From Lachnospiraceae bacterium (GTDB taxonomy: Bacteria > Bacillota > Clostridia > Lachnospirales > Lachnospiraceae): a stretch of 7,869 nt of DNA. Positions 1 to 6,348 of this stretch are shown here, in pieces. The stretch covers positions 1 to 7,869 of the forward strand of contig JAGDAL010000299.1 of assembly GCA_017959525.1 (NCBI GenBank). Reading direction: 5' to 3'. The position numbers were made by a program, and so were the translations under genes. The notes below the pieces were generated by a model. It was not told the DNA's origin. It saw only the letters and a program-made list of their open reading frames with translations, and made no database searches. Positions within the stretch are counted from its first letter, which is position 1, and each line of letters starts with the position of its first letter.

Positions 1-8
1 AGAAAAAT

Positions 9-494
9 TTATACTTTTAAACGCTGTACAATCATTCCGGATACAATACCGATGACGATACCGGATACCGTTCCGATGACTACCAAAAACGGCAGGTAAT
101 ACACCAGACTTGTAGTCTCCAAAACGAACATGGCCACGATAATCTGACCCATGTTATGGAAGACGCCGCCTAAGACGCTAACGCCCACCGCAGAGAAGAG
201 ATTGGTACGCTTTCCAATCATCATCGCCGCAAAGGATAACAGGGCTCCTGCCAGGGAATACAGCATCATTGCCATATTACCGAAGGTCAGTCCCACTAGG
301 ATCACACGAACCAGGGAAAGGGTAAAGGCATCCCTTGGTCCAATCTTATATAACGCTACCATGACCACCAGATTGGCCAATCCAATCTTGGCGCCCGGAA
401 TTCCAATATTAATGGGCAGCAACATCTCCACATAGGATAAGACAAATGCCAGTGCTACCATCAGTCCTAAAAATGCAATTCTTTTAGCCTTCAT
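9..494 (-). CDS. eetB: EetB-like membrane protein (Gx transporter / HepS component I family)
   Basis: A small, very hydrophobic protein of 161 residues with about five membrane helices. It belongs to the family often labelled heptaprenyl diphosphate synthase component I or Gx transporter. Its N-terminus (MKAKRIAFLGL, then a run leading to SYVE) and the central stretch containing ALYKIGPRDAF and LVRVILVGL are typical. In Listeria the homologue EetB is required for flavin-based extracellular electron transfer; its biochemical role is not settled and the synthase label is probably misleading. The reading frame extends upstream to a TTG at 512 and an ATG at 509, but the ATG at 494 is preferred because a perfect AGGAGG lies just before it and family members begin at this point. 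The gene follows eetA directly, its ribosome site lying just past the eetA stop, which suggests translational coupling. It is the last gene of the cluster visible here; the operon may continue beyond the window. Confidence 0.85.
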   Translation of the reverse strand: MKAKRIAFLGLMVALAFVLSYVEMLLPINIGIPGAKIGLANLVVMVALYKIGPRDAFTLSLVRVILVGLTFGNMAMMLYSLAGALLSFAAMMIGKRTNLFSAVGVSVLGGVFHNMGQIIVAMFVLETTSLVYYLPFLVVIGTVSGIVIGIVSGMIVQRLKV

Positions 495-498
495 ATAG

Positions 499-504
499 CC
501 TCCT
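499..504 (-). promoter_or_regulatory. Ribosome binding site deciding the eetB start
   Basis: The minus strand reads AGGAGG here, four bases before the ATG at 494. This favours that start over the TTG at 512 and the ATG at 509, which would place the site inside the coding region. The spacing is somewhat short, so the choice is good but not certain. Confidence 0.7.
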
Positions 505-508
505 GACA

Positions 509-886
509 TCAATGGGTTGCTGCATCGATATCATCTTCTTCCCCACCGACAATCTCTACCACTACCTTATTCGGAAGGCAGACAATGGTATCTCCGGCAT
601 AATGGGTGTGAAAATGATGGACACAAATCTGGTCTCTACAGCTGGCCTCGGAAATGTAAGCCTCCCCATTTGAAATGGTCAGCACATTATACGCTCCGTT
701 CTCTAGCTCAATGCGCTCGTTGCGGTCTTCATCCAACGGATAACGACCGTACTCTACGCCATCCACCGTTACTACCGCCATCGGATGGTCTACCACCCGC
801 CTGCTCTGACGGAATCCGCTATAGATTACGAAGCCAAAGGTCAGAACCAGTATTACAATGATTAGAATCAGATCGTTTCTCTTCAT
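509..886 (-). CDS. eetA: EetA-like NusG domain II membrane protein
   Basis: A 125-residue protein with one N-terminal membrane helix (about residues 5-23) followed by a NusG domain II-type beta domain (about 37-115), predicted to sit outside the membrane. The family signature is visible as VTVDGVEYGRYPL, then a cysteine pair C83-x4-C88, and IVCLPNK with C103. In Listeria, EetA is needed with EetB for electron export downstream of the dedicated quinone pool; how it moves electrons is not established. The usual CPD before the second cysteine is CRD here, and residues 90-95 read HHFHTH, a histidine cluster I do not expect in the family. The gene begins three bases after the fmnB stop, with an AAGG-containing ribosome site inside the fmnB end, and is followed at once by eetB, as expected of a co-transcribed pair. 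Confidence 0.87.
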   Translation of the reverse strand: MKRNDLILIIVILVLTFGFVIYSGFRQSRRVVDHPMAVVTVDGVEYGRYPLDEDRNERIELENGAYNVLTISNGEAYISEASCRDQICVHHFHTHYAGDTIVCLPNKVVVEIVGGEEDDIDAATH

Positions 887-889
887 ACC

Positions 890-1975
890 TTACTTCACTG
901 TACTTTCTTCAAAGTGATCGGAATACACCTTCTTGCCATCATGGAATACCCACATGGCTTCGATATCATCCCGTCCATTGACGAAGGCCATGCCGTCTTC
1001 CAAAGACATAGTATAAAGCGCTGTGGACAGGGCATCCGCCTCACCGGAATCCTTGGTCAAAATAGATACGGCAGCAAACGTATCTGCCGGGAATAAGGTG
1101 TCCGGATTGATGATGTGGCAATATACCTTATCGTCTACTACATAATACCGCTGATAGTCACCGGAGGATACCACACACTGACCGTCTTCTAAGTCTAACT
1201 TCTCGATATACTCCTCATCGCTATCCATATCCGGATTCTGGATGGCTACGCGGAATGGAGTTCCGTCATAACGGGTGCCGATTCCGGAAATATTACCGCC
1301 TAAGCTAAGAAGCAAATGATCCATGCCCTGCTCTCTGCAGTAGTCCATCACCCGCTGGCAGGCAAATCCCTTGCCGGTACTTCCTACATCCAAAGACATC
1401 TCGGGGTCAGCCAAATACACCGTATGCGCATCCTCATCGATAATCAAATCTTCGATATTGGTATGCTCTGCCGCTGCCTGTAATTCCTCCAGCTTCGGAA
1501 GTGCGGCGCGCTCCGGATTCTCGCTTCCATACTCCCGATACTCATGCCAAATGGAGAGCACGGATCCCATAGCAACATTGACTCTGCCATCGGTCTCATC
1601 ATACATCTCTTTGCTGAATTTCAGGAGTGCAATAATCTCATCATCCACTTCTACCGGAGCAATTCCGGCATTGTCATTGATGGTCTTAATATTGTTTACG
1701 CCTTCGTAATCATTATAGATATCATAGAGGTTGTTGTAGAAAACCAGCCGTTCTTTTACGATATCCGCCTGCTTCCGGAACTCGTCTTCGTTAGTTGCAA
1801 ATCCAACAATCTCTGTTCTGGTATCAAAGATATCCAAAAAGGTTGCGGTATAATGCTGCATCTCTGGTTCTTCTGTAGCAGCTTTGCCACCAAACAGTTT
1901 TCCGGATTGCGCCAACAGTATTAAAACAATCAATCCTATAATTACAATTATTGAGATTCCTTTGGTCTTGTTCAT
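890..1975 (-). CDS. fmnB: FAD:protein FMN transferase (ApbE family, FmnB-like)
   Basis: ApbE-family flavin transferase of 361 residues from the preferred start. Such enzymes use FAD and Mg2+ to attach FMN by a phosphoester bond to Thr or Ser of extracytoplasmic proteins; FmnB does this for PplA in Listeria. Family landmarks are DVGSTGKGFA (196-205, with the conserved lysine at 202), SLGGN (224-228), SSGDYQRYY (270-278), HIINP (287-291) and a metal-site-like DALSTAL (314-320). The N-terminus has a membrane helix (about 7-22) but no lipobox cysteine, so it looks anchored by an uncleaved or type I signal rather than lipidated. The frame extends to a TTG at 2032, but that stretch contains a strong terminator, so the ATG at 1975, preceded by GGGTGGAG, is preferred; ATG 1987 has no visible ribosome site. 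The GIAKG usual in the family is STGKG here. The gene sits between its likely substrate pplA and eetA. Confidence 0.92.
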   Translation of the reverse strand: MNKTKGISIIVIIGLIVLILLAQSGKLFGGKAATEEPEMQHYTATFLDIFDTRTEIVGFATNEDEFRKQADIVKERLVFYNNLYDIYNDYEGVNNIKTINDNAGIAPVEVDDEIIALLKFSKEMYDETDGRVNVAMGSVLSIWHEYREYGSENPERAALPKLEELQAAAEHTNIEDLIIDEDAHTVYLADPEMSLDVGSTGKGFACQRVMDYCREQGMDHLLLSLGGNISGIGTRYDGTPFRVAIQNPDMDSDEEYIEKLDLEDGQCVVSSGDYQRYYVVDDKVYCHIINPDTLFPADTFAAVSILTKDSGEADALSTALYTMSLEDGMAFVNGRDDIEAMWVFHDGKKVYSDHFEESTVK

Positions 1976-1977
1976 AA

Positions 1978-1985
1978 CTCCACCC
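1978..1985 (-). promoter_or_regulatory. Ribosome binding site for fmnB
   Basis: The minus strand reads GGGTGGAG just before the ATG at 1975. It lies immediately downstream of the U-tract of the pplA-fmnB terminator. It is closer to the start codon than usual, but it is the only purine-rich site among the three candidate starts, so it decides the start of fmnB. Confidence 0.5.
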
Positions 1986-1989
1986 ATGC

Positions 1990-2024
1990 AAAAAAGTAGG
2001 GAGCGTGCAAGGATGCACGCCCCC
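1990..2024 (-). terminator. Intrinsic terminator between pplA and fmnB
   Basis: Read on the minus strand there is an 11-bp GC-rich stem (GGGGGCGTGCA pairing with TGCACGCTCCC, one G-U pair), a four-base loop TCCT, and a TAC then six-T run. It begins 26 bases after the pplA stop codon and ends 15 bases before the preferred fmnB start. Because fmnB, eetA and eetB lie directly downstream on the same strand with no obvious promoter, it probably works as a partial terminator that lets pplA messenger exceed that of the genes behind it. Confidence 0.85.
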
Positions 2025-2049
2025 TCGTACAATTTAAATTTTAGACAAA

Positions 2050-3138
2050 TTATTTTGCGTTGGCAACAGCCTTAGCGATTACAGCGTTGAAATCTGTAAT
2101 GTGGATAGATACGGAAGCAGCAAGATCTGCATCAGCAGCACGACCTTCTGTTACAGCAGTACCCTGAACTTCTTCTACAGTCTTACCAACAGTGTACTCA
2201 GCATAAGCAGCAGCCTGCTCATTCCACTCCTTACCGATTGCAGAAGCGCTCTTCATACCGTAAGCAGCACCAAGCTCGTTCTTGCTTGGAACGTCAGCGC
2301 TCTTATCAGCAGTGATCACACCGTTTGCATCGAAAGTGATCTTAGCCTGAACAGCATCGATAATAGAGCTTGTGATAACGCCTTCTTCATTTACAGTAAG
2401 AACAGAGATGGTTGTGTAAGCCTCAGCTACACCATCCTCCTCAGCAGCGTCCTTAGAGTTGGAGATCTTAGTAGAAAGACCTAAACCAAGCTTATCTCCT
2501 TCCAAAGCACCACCAGCTACAGCGTTGTTCATAGCCTCAAGAACAGCAGCCTGGAAACCGGTAACGTGGATGGATACGGAAGCAGCTAAGTCAGCATCTC
2601 CGGCATAACCTTCAGAGATAGCCATTCCGCTGATCTCAGCAGCAGTCTTACCTACAGCCCACTCAGCGAAAGCATCAGCCTGCTCATACCACTCCTTACC
2701 AATGGAAGAAGCCTTCTTCATACCATAGTCATCGCCAAGCTCTCTCTTAGAAGCGTACTCAGCATTTAAGTCAGAGGTGATCTTACCATCAGCGCTTACA
2801 CCAATCTTGGTCTGAGCGATGTCGATTACACACTCAACGATTGCACCGTTGGAATCAACAGTTACAGCAGCAACAGTAGCGTCGCACTGAGCAGTTCCTT
2901 CAGCATCAGCAGAAGCGTCAACGGAAGAATCAATTCCTACTACGGTACCAATACCGGTAAGAAGCTCACCCTCAGCAGCTACAGGAGAAGATACGGTGGT
3001 ATCCTCAGTAGTGGTCTCAACGGTCTGAGCTGGCTGTACAGCCTCTGGAGCTTCTGCAGCTTCTTCAGCACCACATCCAACGAATGTTGTTGCGGATAAA
3101 GCTGCAACACACATTAATGCAACTAAATTCTTTTTCAT
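2050..3138 (-). CDS. pplA: PplA-like lipoprotein with two FMN-carrier repeats
   Basis: A 362-residue alanine-rich, acidic lipoprotein. The signal peptide ends in a lipobox FVGC with the lipidated cysteine at 22, followed by a Glu/Pro/Thr-rich linker (23-60) suited to spanning the wall. Two homologous domains follow (about 61-205 and 217-360), aligning at a constant offset of 155 residues over most of their length. Each contains G..YGMK.AS.IGKEW.EQA and a motif DADLAAS (181-187 and 336-342). This resembles the D-x-x-S/T-G/A-A-T/S site flavinylated by ApbE enzymes, so S187 and S342 are the likely FMN attachment points. In Listeria, PplA is the flavinylated lipoprotein of the extracellular electron transfer chain. 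The neighbouring flavin transferase gene supports the same role here. It has a good ribosome site (AGAAAGGGA), a hairpin upstream and a terminator downstream, which suggests abundant expression. The name comes from context plus architecture rather than close recall of the sequence. Confidence 0.85.
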   Translation of the reverse strand: MKKNLVALMCVAALSATTFVGCGAEEAAEAPEAVQPAQTVETTTEDTTVSSPVAAEGELLTGIGTVVGIDSSVDASADAEGTAQCDATVAAVTVDSNGAIVECVIDIAQTKIGVSADGKITSDLNAEYASKRELGDDYGMKKASSIGKEWYEQADAFAEWAVGKTAAEISGMAISEGYAGDADLAASVSIHVTGFQAAVLEAMNNAVAGGALEGDKLGLGLSTKISNSKDAAEEDGVAEAYTTISVLTVNEEGVITSSIIDAVQAKITFDANGVITADKSADVPSKNELGAAYGMKSASAIGKEWNEQAAAYAEYTVGKTVEEVQGTAVTEGRAADADLAASVSIHITDFNAVIAKAVANAK

Positions 3139-3182
3139 GTTTTGTTCCCTTTCTTCATCATGAAATAGTACTTTTATATTTT

Positions 3183-3198
3183 TAGTGACAAGTCACTA
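3183..3198 (-). repeat. Perfect 7-bp inverted repeat upstream of pplA
   Basis: On the minus strand TAGTGAC and GTCACTA flank a two-base centre, lying between the dmkB stop and the pplA start. The sequence downstream on the transcript is A-rich, not U-rich, so it is not an intrinsic terminator. It could be an operator, an RNA-stabilising or processing hairpin, or part of a weak internal promoter (TTGTCA at 3186-3191 with TACTAT at 3165-3170, at a short 15-bp spacing). Confidence 0.45.
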
Positions 3199-3204
3199 GA
3201 AATA

Positions 3205-4164
3205 TCATCCCTTTAGGCCTACAAACGCCTTCTCTAACAATCCGCCAAGAATGGTCTTCTGCTCCTTTGTCATGCCGATTTTTTGCATGGCATCCTGAGC
3301 TAACTTGTAGTATTTCTCCGCCGTTCTGTGGGTATAACCGACGCCGTCATGACGCTTTACTGCTTCAAAAACCTCTTCCTTGGACAGTTCATTCCGTTCC
3401 GCCTTCACAACCAGTTCCGGCTGACAATCAAAAGCATGGATTAACGGCAACGTAACGACACCATTCTCAAAATCCGACTGTACCGGCTTCAAGGCAGAAT
3501 CCGTAGAATTCTCATAATCAATGCAGTCATCCGTCAGCTGGAAAATAATGCCGGTGTAACGGCCCAACTTCCGATACAGCTTCTGGGTACGCTCATCCGT
3601 CGCACCGGCCAAAGCTCCTGCATGATAGGAAGCTTCGAAAAGCGCCGCCGTCTTGCCGTCGATAATGGACAGATAACGGAACGGCTGCAACCGGAAGTTC
3701 CGATTGTTGATGTTCTGTCGAAGCTCTCCAAGCGCAATATTTTGCACATATTTTGAGAAATCAAAACTCTTGTAACGATCCTGTTCCTGTACTGCGGTTA
3801 CTTCCCGAATGGCAGCTGCCAGAAGGAAATCACCACAAATGACTGCGGTACGCTTGCCGGCCTTCTTCTGTAGGGTCACCTGGCCGCGTCTAAGATCAGC
3901 ATCATCCATAATGTCGTCGTGAACTAAGGTTGCCAAATGAAGCACTTCCACTGCAGCTGCAAAGCGAACGGCATCATAGGATACCGTGCCCTGCTCATCC
4001 AATGCGCAGGCAAGCAATGCTCTTGCGCGCATCATCTTGCCTGTGACCTCGGTCAGATAAGAAACATACTCTCTTACCAACGCGGGTCCGGATGTAATTA
4101 TCTTCGCAGTTTCTTTTTGTACTTCACGAAAGGCAGTTTCATAATCCAACCTGCGATTAATCAT
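3205..4164 (-). CDS. dmkB: Polyprenyl diphosphate synthase (DmkB-like)
   Basis: A trans-isoprenyl diphosphate synthase of 319 residues, the usual length. It condenses isopentenyl diphosphate units onto an allylic starter to build the side chain of a quinone. Both aspartate-rich motifs are present: HDDIMDDADLRRG with DDIMD at 83-87 and FQLTDDCIDY with DDCID at 212-216; also GKTAALF (170-176) and GVVTLPLIHA (235-244). In Listeria the equivalent DmkB feeds DmkA to make a demethylmenaquinone used only for extracellular electron transfer, and the position directly behind ndh2 supports that role; chain length cannot be read from the sequence. The start overlaps the ndh2 stop by eight bases and has only a weak GAGAAAGTGG upstream, so translation is probably coupled to ndh2. 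A generic octaprenyl or heptaprenyl synthase for the main menaquinone pool is the alternative. Confidence 0.9.
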   Translation of the reverse strand: MINRRLDYETAFREVQKETAKIITSGPALVREYVSYLTEVTGKMMRARALLACALDEQGTVSYDAVRFAAAVEVLHLATLVHDDIMDDADLRRGQVTLQKKAGKRTAVICGDFLLAAAIREVTAVQEQDRYKSFDFSKYVQNIALGELRQNINNRNFRLQPFRYLSIIDGKTAALFEASYHAGALAGATDERTQKLYRKLGRYTGIIFQLTDDCIDYENSTDSALKPVQSDFENGVVTLPLIHAFDCQPELVVKAERNELSKEEVFEAVKRHDGVGYTHRTAEKYYKLAQDAMQKIGMTKEQKTILGGLLEKAFVGLKG

Positions 4165-6154
4165 TGTACAAATACCACTTTCTCGCCCACTTGACCTTTT
4201 GCCACTTCTTCTTTAAAAACGGCATCAGGTAGTAATCGATTCCAAGGGTATATCCGCCACCGATTAATAAAGCAATTCCGGCAAAAATCATCCAGAACGT
4301 ATTCAAATATAAACCTGTTGTTGTTACAAACATTGCCTGCAATACCAAAGATACGCCTGCGGAAAGGAAGGTGAAGCATCCACCCATAAGTCCCAGTCCG
4401 ATGAGAATCTCCATCACTACGATAAAAATCTGCATGAACAACTGCATTCCGTCGCTGGCAAGAACGACGTTGTTAACGAACCAATCCACAAACGGAACCT
4501 GAATCTTGAATGCGATATCAGATAATGTGGAAGATGCAAGGTCTGTTCCGGAAACCAAGATGGTCTCGAACAACTTGAAGTTCCAGTCAAAAATAACGGT
4601 TCCGGTCTGTACAGCAGCATCAGCAACTGCAGTAGAAGCGGATGCAACAGCATCAACAGCCTCGGTAGAAGCAGAAGCAACAGCATCAGCAGCTGCAGGA
4701 TCAATACGACCAAGTAAAGTATCAAACCAGGTATTGGCACCGCCGAAGAAACCGGTGAGCATTGGCTTTTCGAACCAGCCCTCTAAAATCTTCATGATTC
4801 CTTCGTATACCCATACAGCACCAACCCAGAGACGAATCGGCACGAGCATGAAGCTTGGTGTGCGGTTGGAAAAATGTCCGCCAAGGAAGCTTCGGTTGTT
4901 ACGGATGGTGAAGAACTCATGCTTCAGATAAGAAATAATCTTGGTCCATCCCATAACCTGGATGAAGTAAATAATATTGATAAAGTGCTTTGCAAACATT
5001 GCAAAGAAAGATGCAAAGTTGATCTGGTGCTTTGCCATACCACCGCGGGCAACACCGTAACGTCCGCCGACGCAAACCATAACACCGTGGAATTTCGGGT
5101 TGTAGGATTCTACCTTGTCGGACTTGGTGATTGCAGCAAGGATGTTCTTCGCAACACAAGCTGCGGAATGCTCCGCATTCTCAACCATCTGAGGAACCGG
5201 ACGCTCCTCGCCAGGTGCAGTGTAAAGCATGTTATCGCCGATGACATATACGTTCTCATGATCAACGGAACGAAGATGCTCATCTACCTGGATACGTCCT
5301 CTACCACCGCTGGTAACTTCCTTTGCGATGTCAGAAGTAATCTCAGAGCTCTCGATACCTGCAGTCCAGATAACGGTTCCTGCAACGTGCTCGGTTACTT
5401 CGTCATTCTTCTTTAACTTAATGAAGTTCTTACCAACGCCAACAACGCTAGCGTTCATAACAACATCTACGCCCATCTTGCGAAGGCGCTTATCTACCTT
5501 GTTCGATAACTTCTCCGGCAAAATCGGCACCGGACGGGACAATCCGTCTACATCAACGATGGTAACTTCCTCACGCTTGATGTTGAATCTCTTGCAAAGA
5601 ATTGGAGTGTACTCAGCGAGCTCACCAACCATCTCAACACCGGTAAATCCGGCACCAACCACATAGAAGCTTAAGAGCTCCTTACGCTTTGCAGCGTCTG
5701 TCTCATCCGCTGCCAAACGGAAACAATCATGAATGCGATCACGAAGCTTAACTGCATCGTCATAAGACCATAAGGTGTAGCTGTTCTCCTCTGCACCTTC
5801 TACGCCAAAGTAGGTTGGCTTAGAACCTGCTGCAACAACTAAGTAGTCATAGTCATACTGCGCATTCTTTCCCTGAACTTTACAATTCTCAAAATCAACC
5901 TTCGTAACAGTGTCAAGAACAACGTTGACCTTACGACCTGCAAAGATCTGGTCTAAGTTCATCTTTACGCTCTCTTCACCTACACGGCACGCAGCGACCT
6001 CATGTAACTCGGTAAGCATCGTATGATACGGATGCTTATCAATTAATGTAATCTGTGTTTCGCCTGCAAGCTTCTTCTTGCGAAGTTTTTTCTCGAGTTT
6101 TTTGGTAGCAAGTACACCTGCGTAACCTGCTCCGATTACGACAATATTCGTCAT
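4157..6154 (-). CDS. ndh2: Type II NADH dehydrogenase with DoxX-like membrane tail (Ndh2)
   Basis: A 665-residue fusion. Residues 1 to about 400 form an NDH-2 flavoenzyme, which oxidises NADH and reduces quinone without pumping protons. It has an FAD-binding GAGYAG (8-13) in VVIGAGYAG, an NADH-binding VVGAGFTGVE (165-174), a second FAD contact VYVIGDN (302-308), and PQMVENAEH (321-329), where the family contacts quinone. The C-terminal part (about 430-640) carries four hydrophobic helices (about 434-452, 570-592, 597-615, 617-637) with a DoxX-like look and a Lys/Arg-rich end. A C-terminal membrane extension also occurs in the Ndh2 of flavin-based electron transfer loci. A loop of about 110 residues between the first and second helix holds an 11-residue tandem repeat DAVASAST (490-511). 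It is the first gene of the cluster, with AGAAAGGA before its ATG and divergent promoters shared with dmkA. Confidence 0.93.
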   Translation of the reverse strand: MTNIVVIGAGYAGVLATKKLEKKLRKKKLAGETQITLIDKHPYHTMLTELHEVAACRVGEESVKMNLDQIFAGRKVNVVLDTVTKVDFENCKVQGKNAQYDYDYLVVAAGSKPTYFGVEGAEENSYTLWSYDDAVKLRDRIHDCFRLAADETDAAKRKELLSFYVVGAGFTGVEMVGELAEYTPILCKRFNIKREEVTIVDVDGLSRPVPILPEKLSNKVDKRLRKMGVDVVMNASVVGVGKNFIKLKKNDEVTEHVAGTVIWTAGIESSEITSDIAKEVTSGGRGRIQVDEHLRSVDHENVYVIGDNMLYTAPGEERPVPQMVENAEHSAACVAKNILAAITKSDKVESYNPKFHGVMVCVGGRYGVARGGMAKHQINFASFFAMFAKHFINIIYFIQVMGWTKIISYLKHEFFTIRNNRSFLGGHFSNRTPSFMLVPIRLWVGAVWVYEGIMKILEGWFEKPMLTGFFGGANTWFDTLLGRIDPAAADAVASASTEAVDAVASASTAVADAAVQTGTVIFDWNFKLFETILVSGTDLASSTLSDIAFKIQVPFVDWFVNNVVLASDGMQLFMQIFIVVMEILIGLGLMGGCFTFLSAGVSLVLQAMFVTTTGLYLNTFWMIFAGIALLIGGGYTLGIDYYLMPFLKKKWQKVKWARKWYLYND
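4622..4690 (-). repeat. 33-bp imperfect tandem repeat inside ndh2
   Basis: Two copies of a GTAGAAGC-containing unit on the plus strand start 33 bp apart (4632 and 4665). They encode two successive 11-residue units of DAVASAST plus three residues in the long loop of Ndh2, with degenerate Ala-rich sequence on either side. The frame is kept. Confidence 0.75.
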
Positions 6155-6232
6155 AATAGTTCCTTTCTATAACAAATATTAATAGGTTGTGCACCATCAC
6201 ATTTCGCGCAATTGGAAATAGGATGCTCTTGC

Positions 6233-6261
6233 ATTTTACCATAAATAATTGTACGCAACAA
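6233..6261 (-). promoter_or_regulatory. ndh2: Candidate ndh2 promoter P2 (extended -10)
   Basis: On the minus strand TTGTTG (6256-6261) and TAAAAT (6233-6238) are separated by 17 bp, and the -10 is preceded by TGG, an extended -10 arrangement. It would start transcription about 70 bases before the ndh2 ATG. The -35 overlaps the GTTGCGTACAA motif described separately. Confidence 0.5.
6249..6259 (-). promoter_or_regulatory. Candidate operator, GTTGYGTACAA motif copy 1
   Basis: The minus strand reads GTTGCGTACAA, which differs at one base from the plus-strand GTTGTGTACAA ahead of the small flavoprotein gene (7269-7279). It lies within the predicted ndh2 promoters and upstream of the dmkA promoter, so a regulator bound here could affect both. 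I recognise no known factor for it. Confidence 0.35.
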
Positions 6262-6285
6262 TATCTTTCGTTATTTATTTGTCAA
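6258..6285 (-). promoter_or_regulatory. ndh2: Candidate ndh2 promoter P1
   Basis: A perfect TTGACA -35 (6280-6285 on the minus strand) is followed after 16 bp by TATTGT (6258-6263), a four-of-six -10. The -35 overlaps the -35 of the divergent dmkA promoter by five bases. The untranslated leader would be about 95 bases. Confidence 0.5.
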
Positions 6286-6307
6286 AAATTTACTTTTGTG
6301 CTATTAT
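6279..6307 (+). promoter_or_regulatory. dmkA: Predicted dmkA promoter
   Basis: TTGTCA (6279-6284) and TATTAT (6302-6307) are exactly 17 bp apart, each matching five of six consensus bases, and the -10 is preceded by TGC, an extended -10. A start near 6314 leaves a leader of about 35 bases with AAAAGGA before the dmkA ATG. This is the best-matching sigma-A-type promoter in the window. Confidence 0.7.
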
Positions 6308-6348
6308 TCAAAAGCCTAAATAATTGATAAACAAAAGGATTGTAGCGT

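Noticed and set aside
495..512. Upstream starts of eetB at TTG 512 and ATG 509.
   Set aside because: They place the AGGAGG inside the coding region; the ATG at 494 sits right after it and matches the family's usual N-terminus.
1976..2032. A 19-codon upstream extension of fmnB to a TTG start.
   Set aside because: It consists largely of the intrinsic terminator hairpin and U-tract, has no ribosome site, and would push the membrane helix inward; the ATG at 1975 fits better.
4164..4171. Palindrome TTGTACAA resembling the candidate operator, at the ndh2-dmkB overlap.
   Set aside because: It lies in coding sequence covering the last ndh2 codons and the dmkB start, with no promoter nearby; likely chance.
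4506..4931. Plus-strand open frame encoding an Ala/Thr-rich protein.
   Set aside because: It is the antisense shadow of the repeat and membrane part of ndh2, without a ribosome site or recognisable domain.
6039..6242. Possible leader peptide beginning with ATG at 6242 ahead of ndh2.
   Set aside because: It has no ribosome site, its start would precede the P2 transcription start, and it runs far into ndh2 in another frame, as an antisense-free shadow would.
6242..6326. Ten-base direct repeat TAAATAATTG (6242-6251 and 6317-6326) flanking the divergent promoters.
   Set aside because: Low-complexity AT-rich sequence in an AT-rich spacer; no dyad and no match to a known binding site. A Rex-type site was also looked for here and not found.
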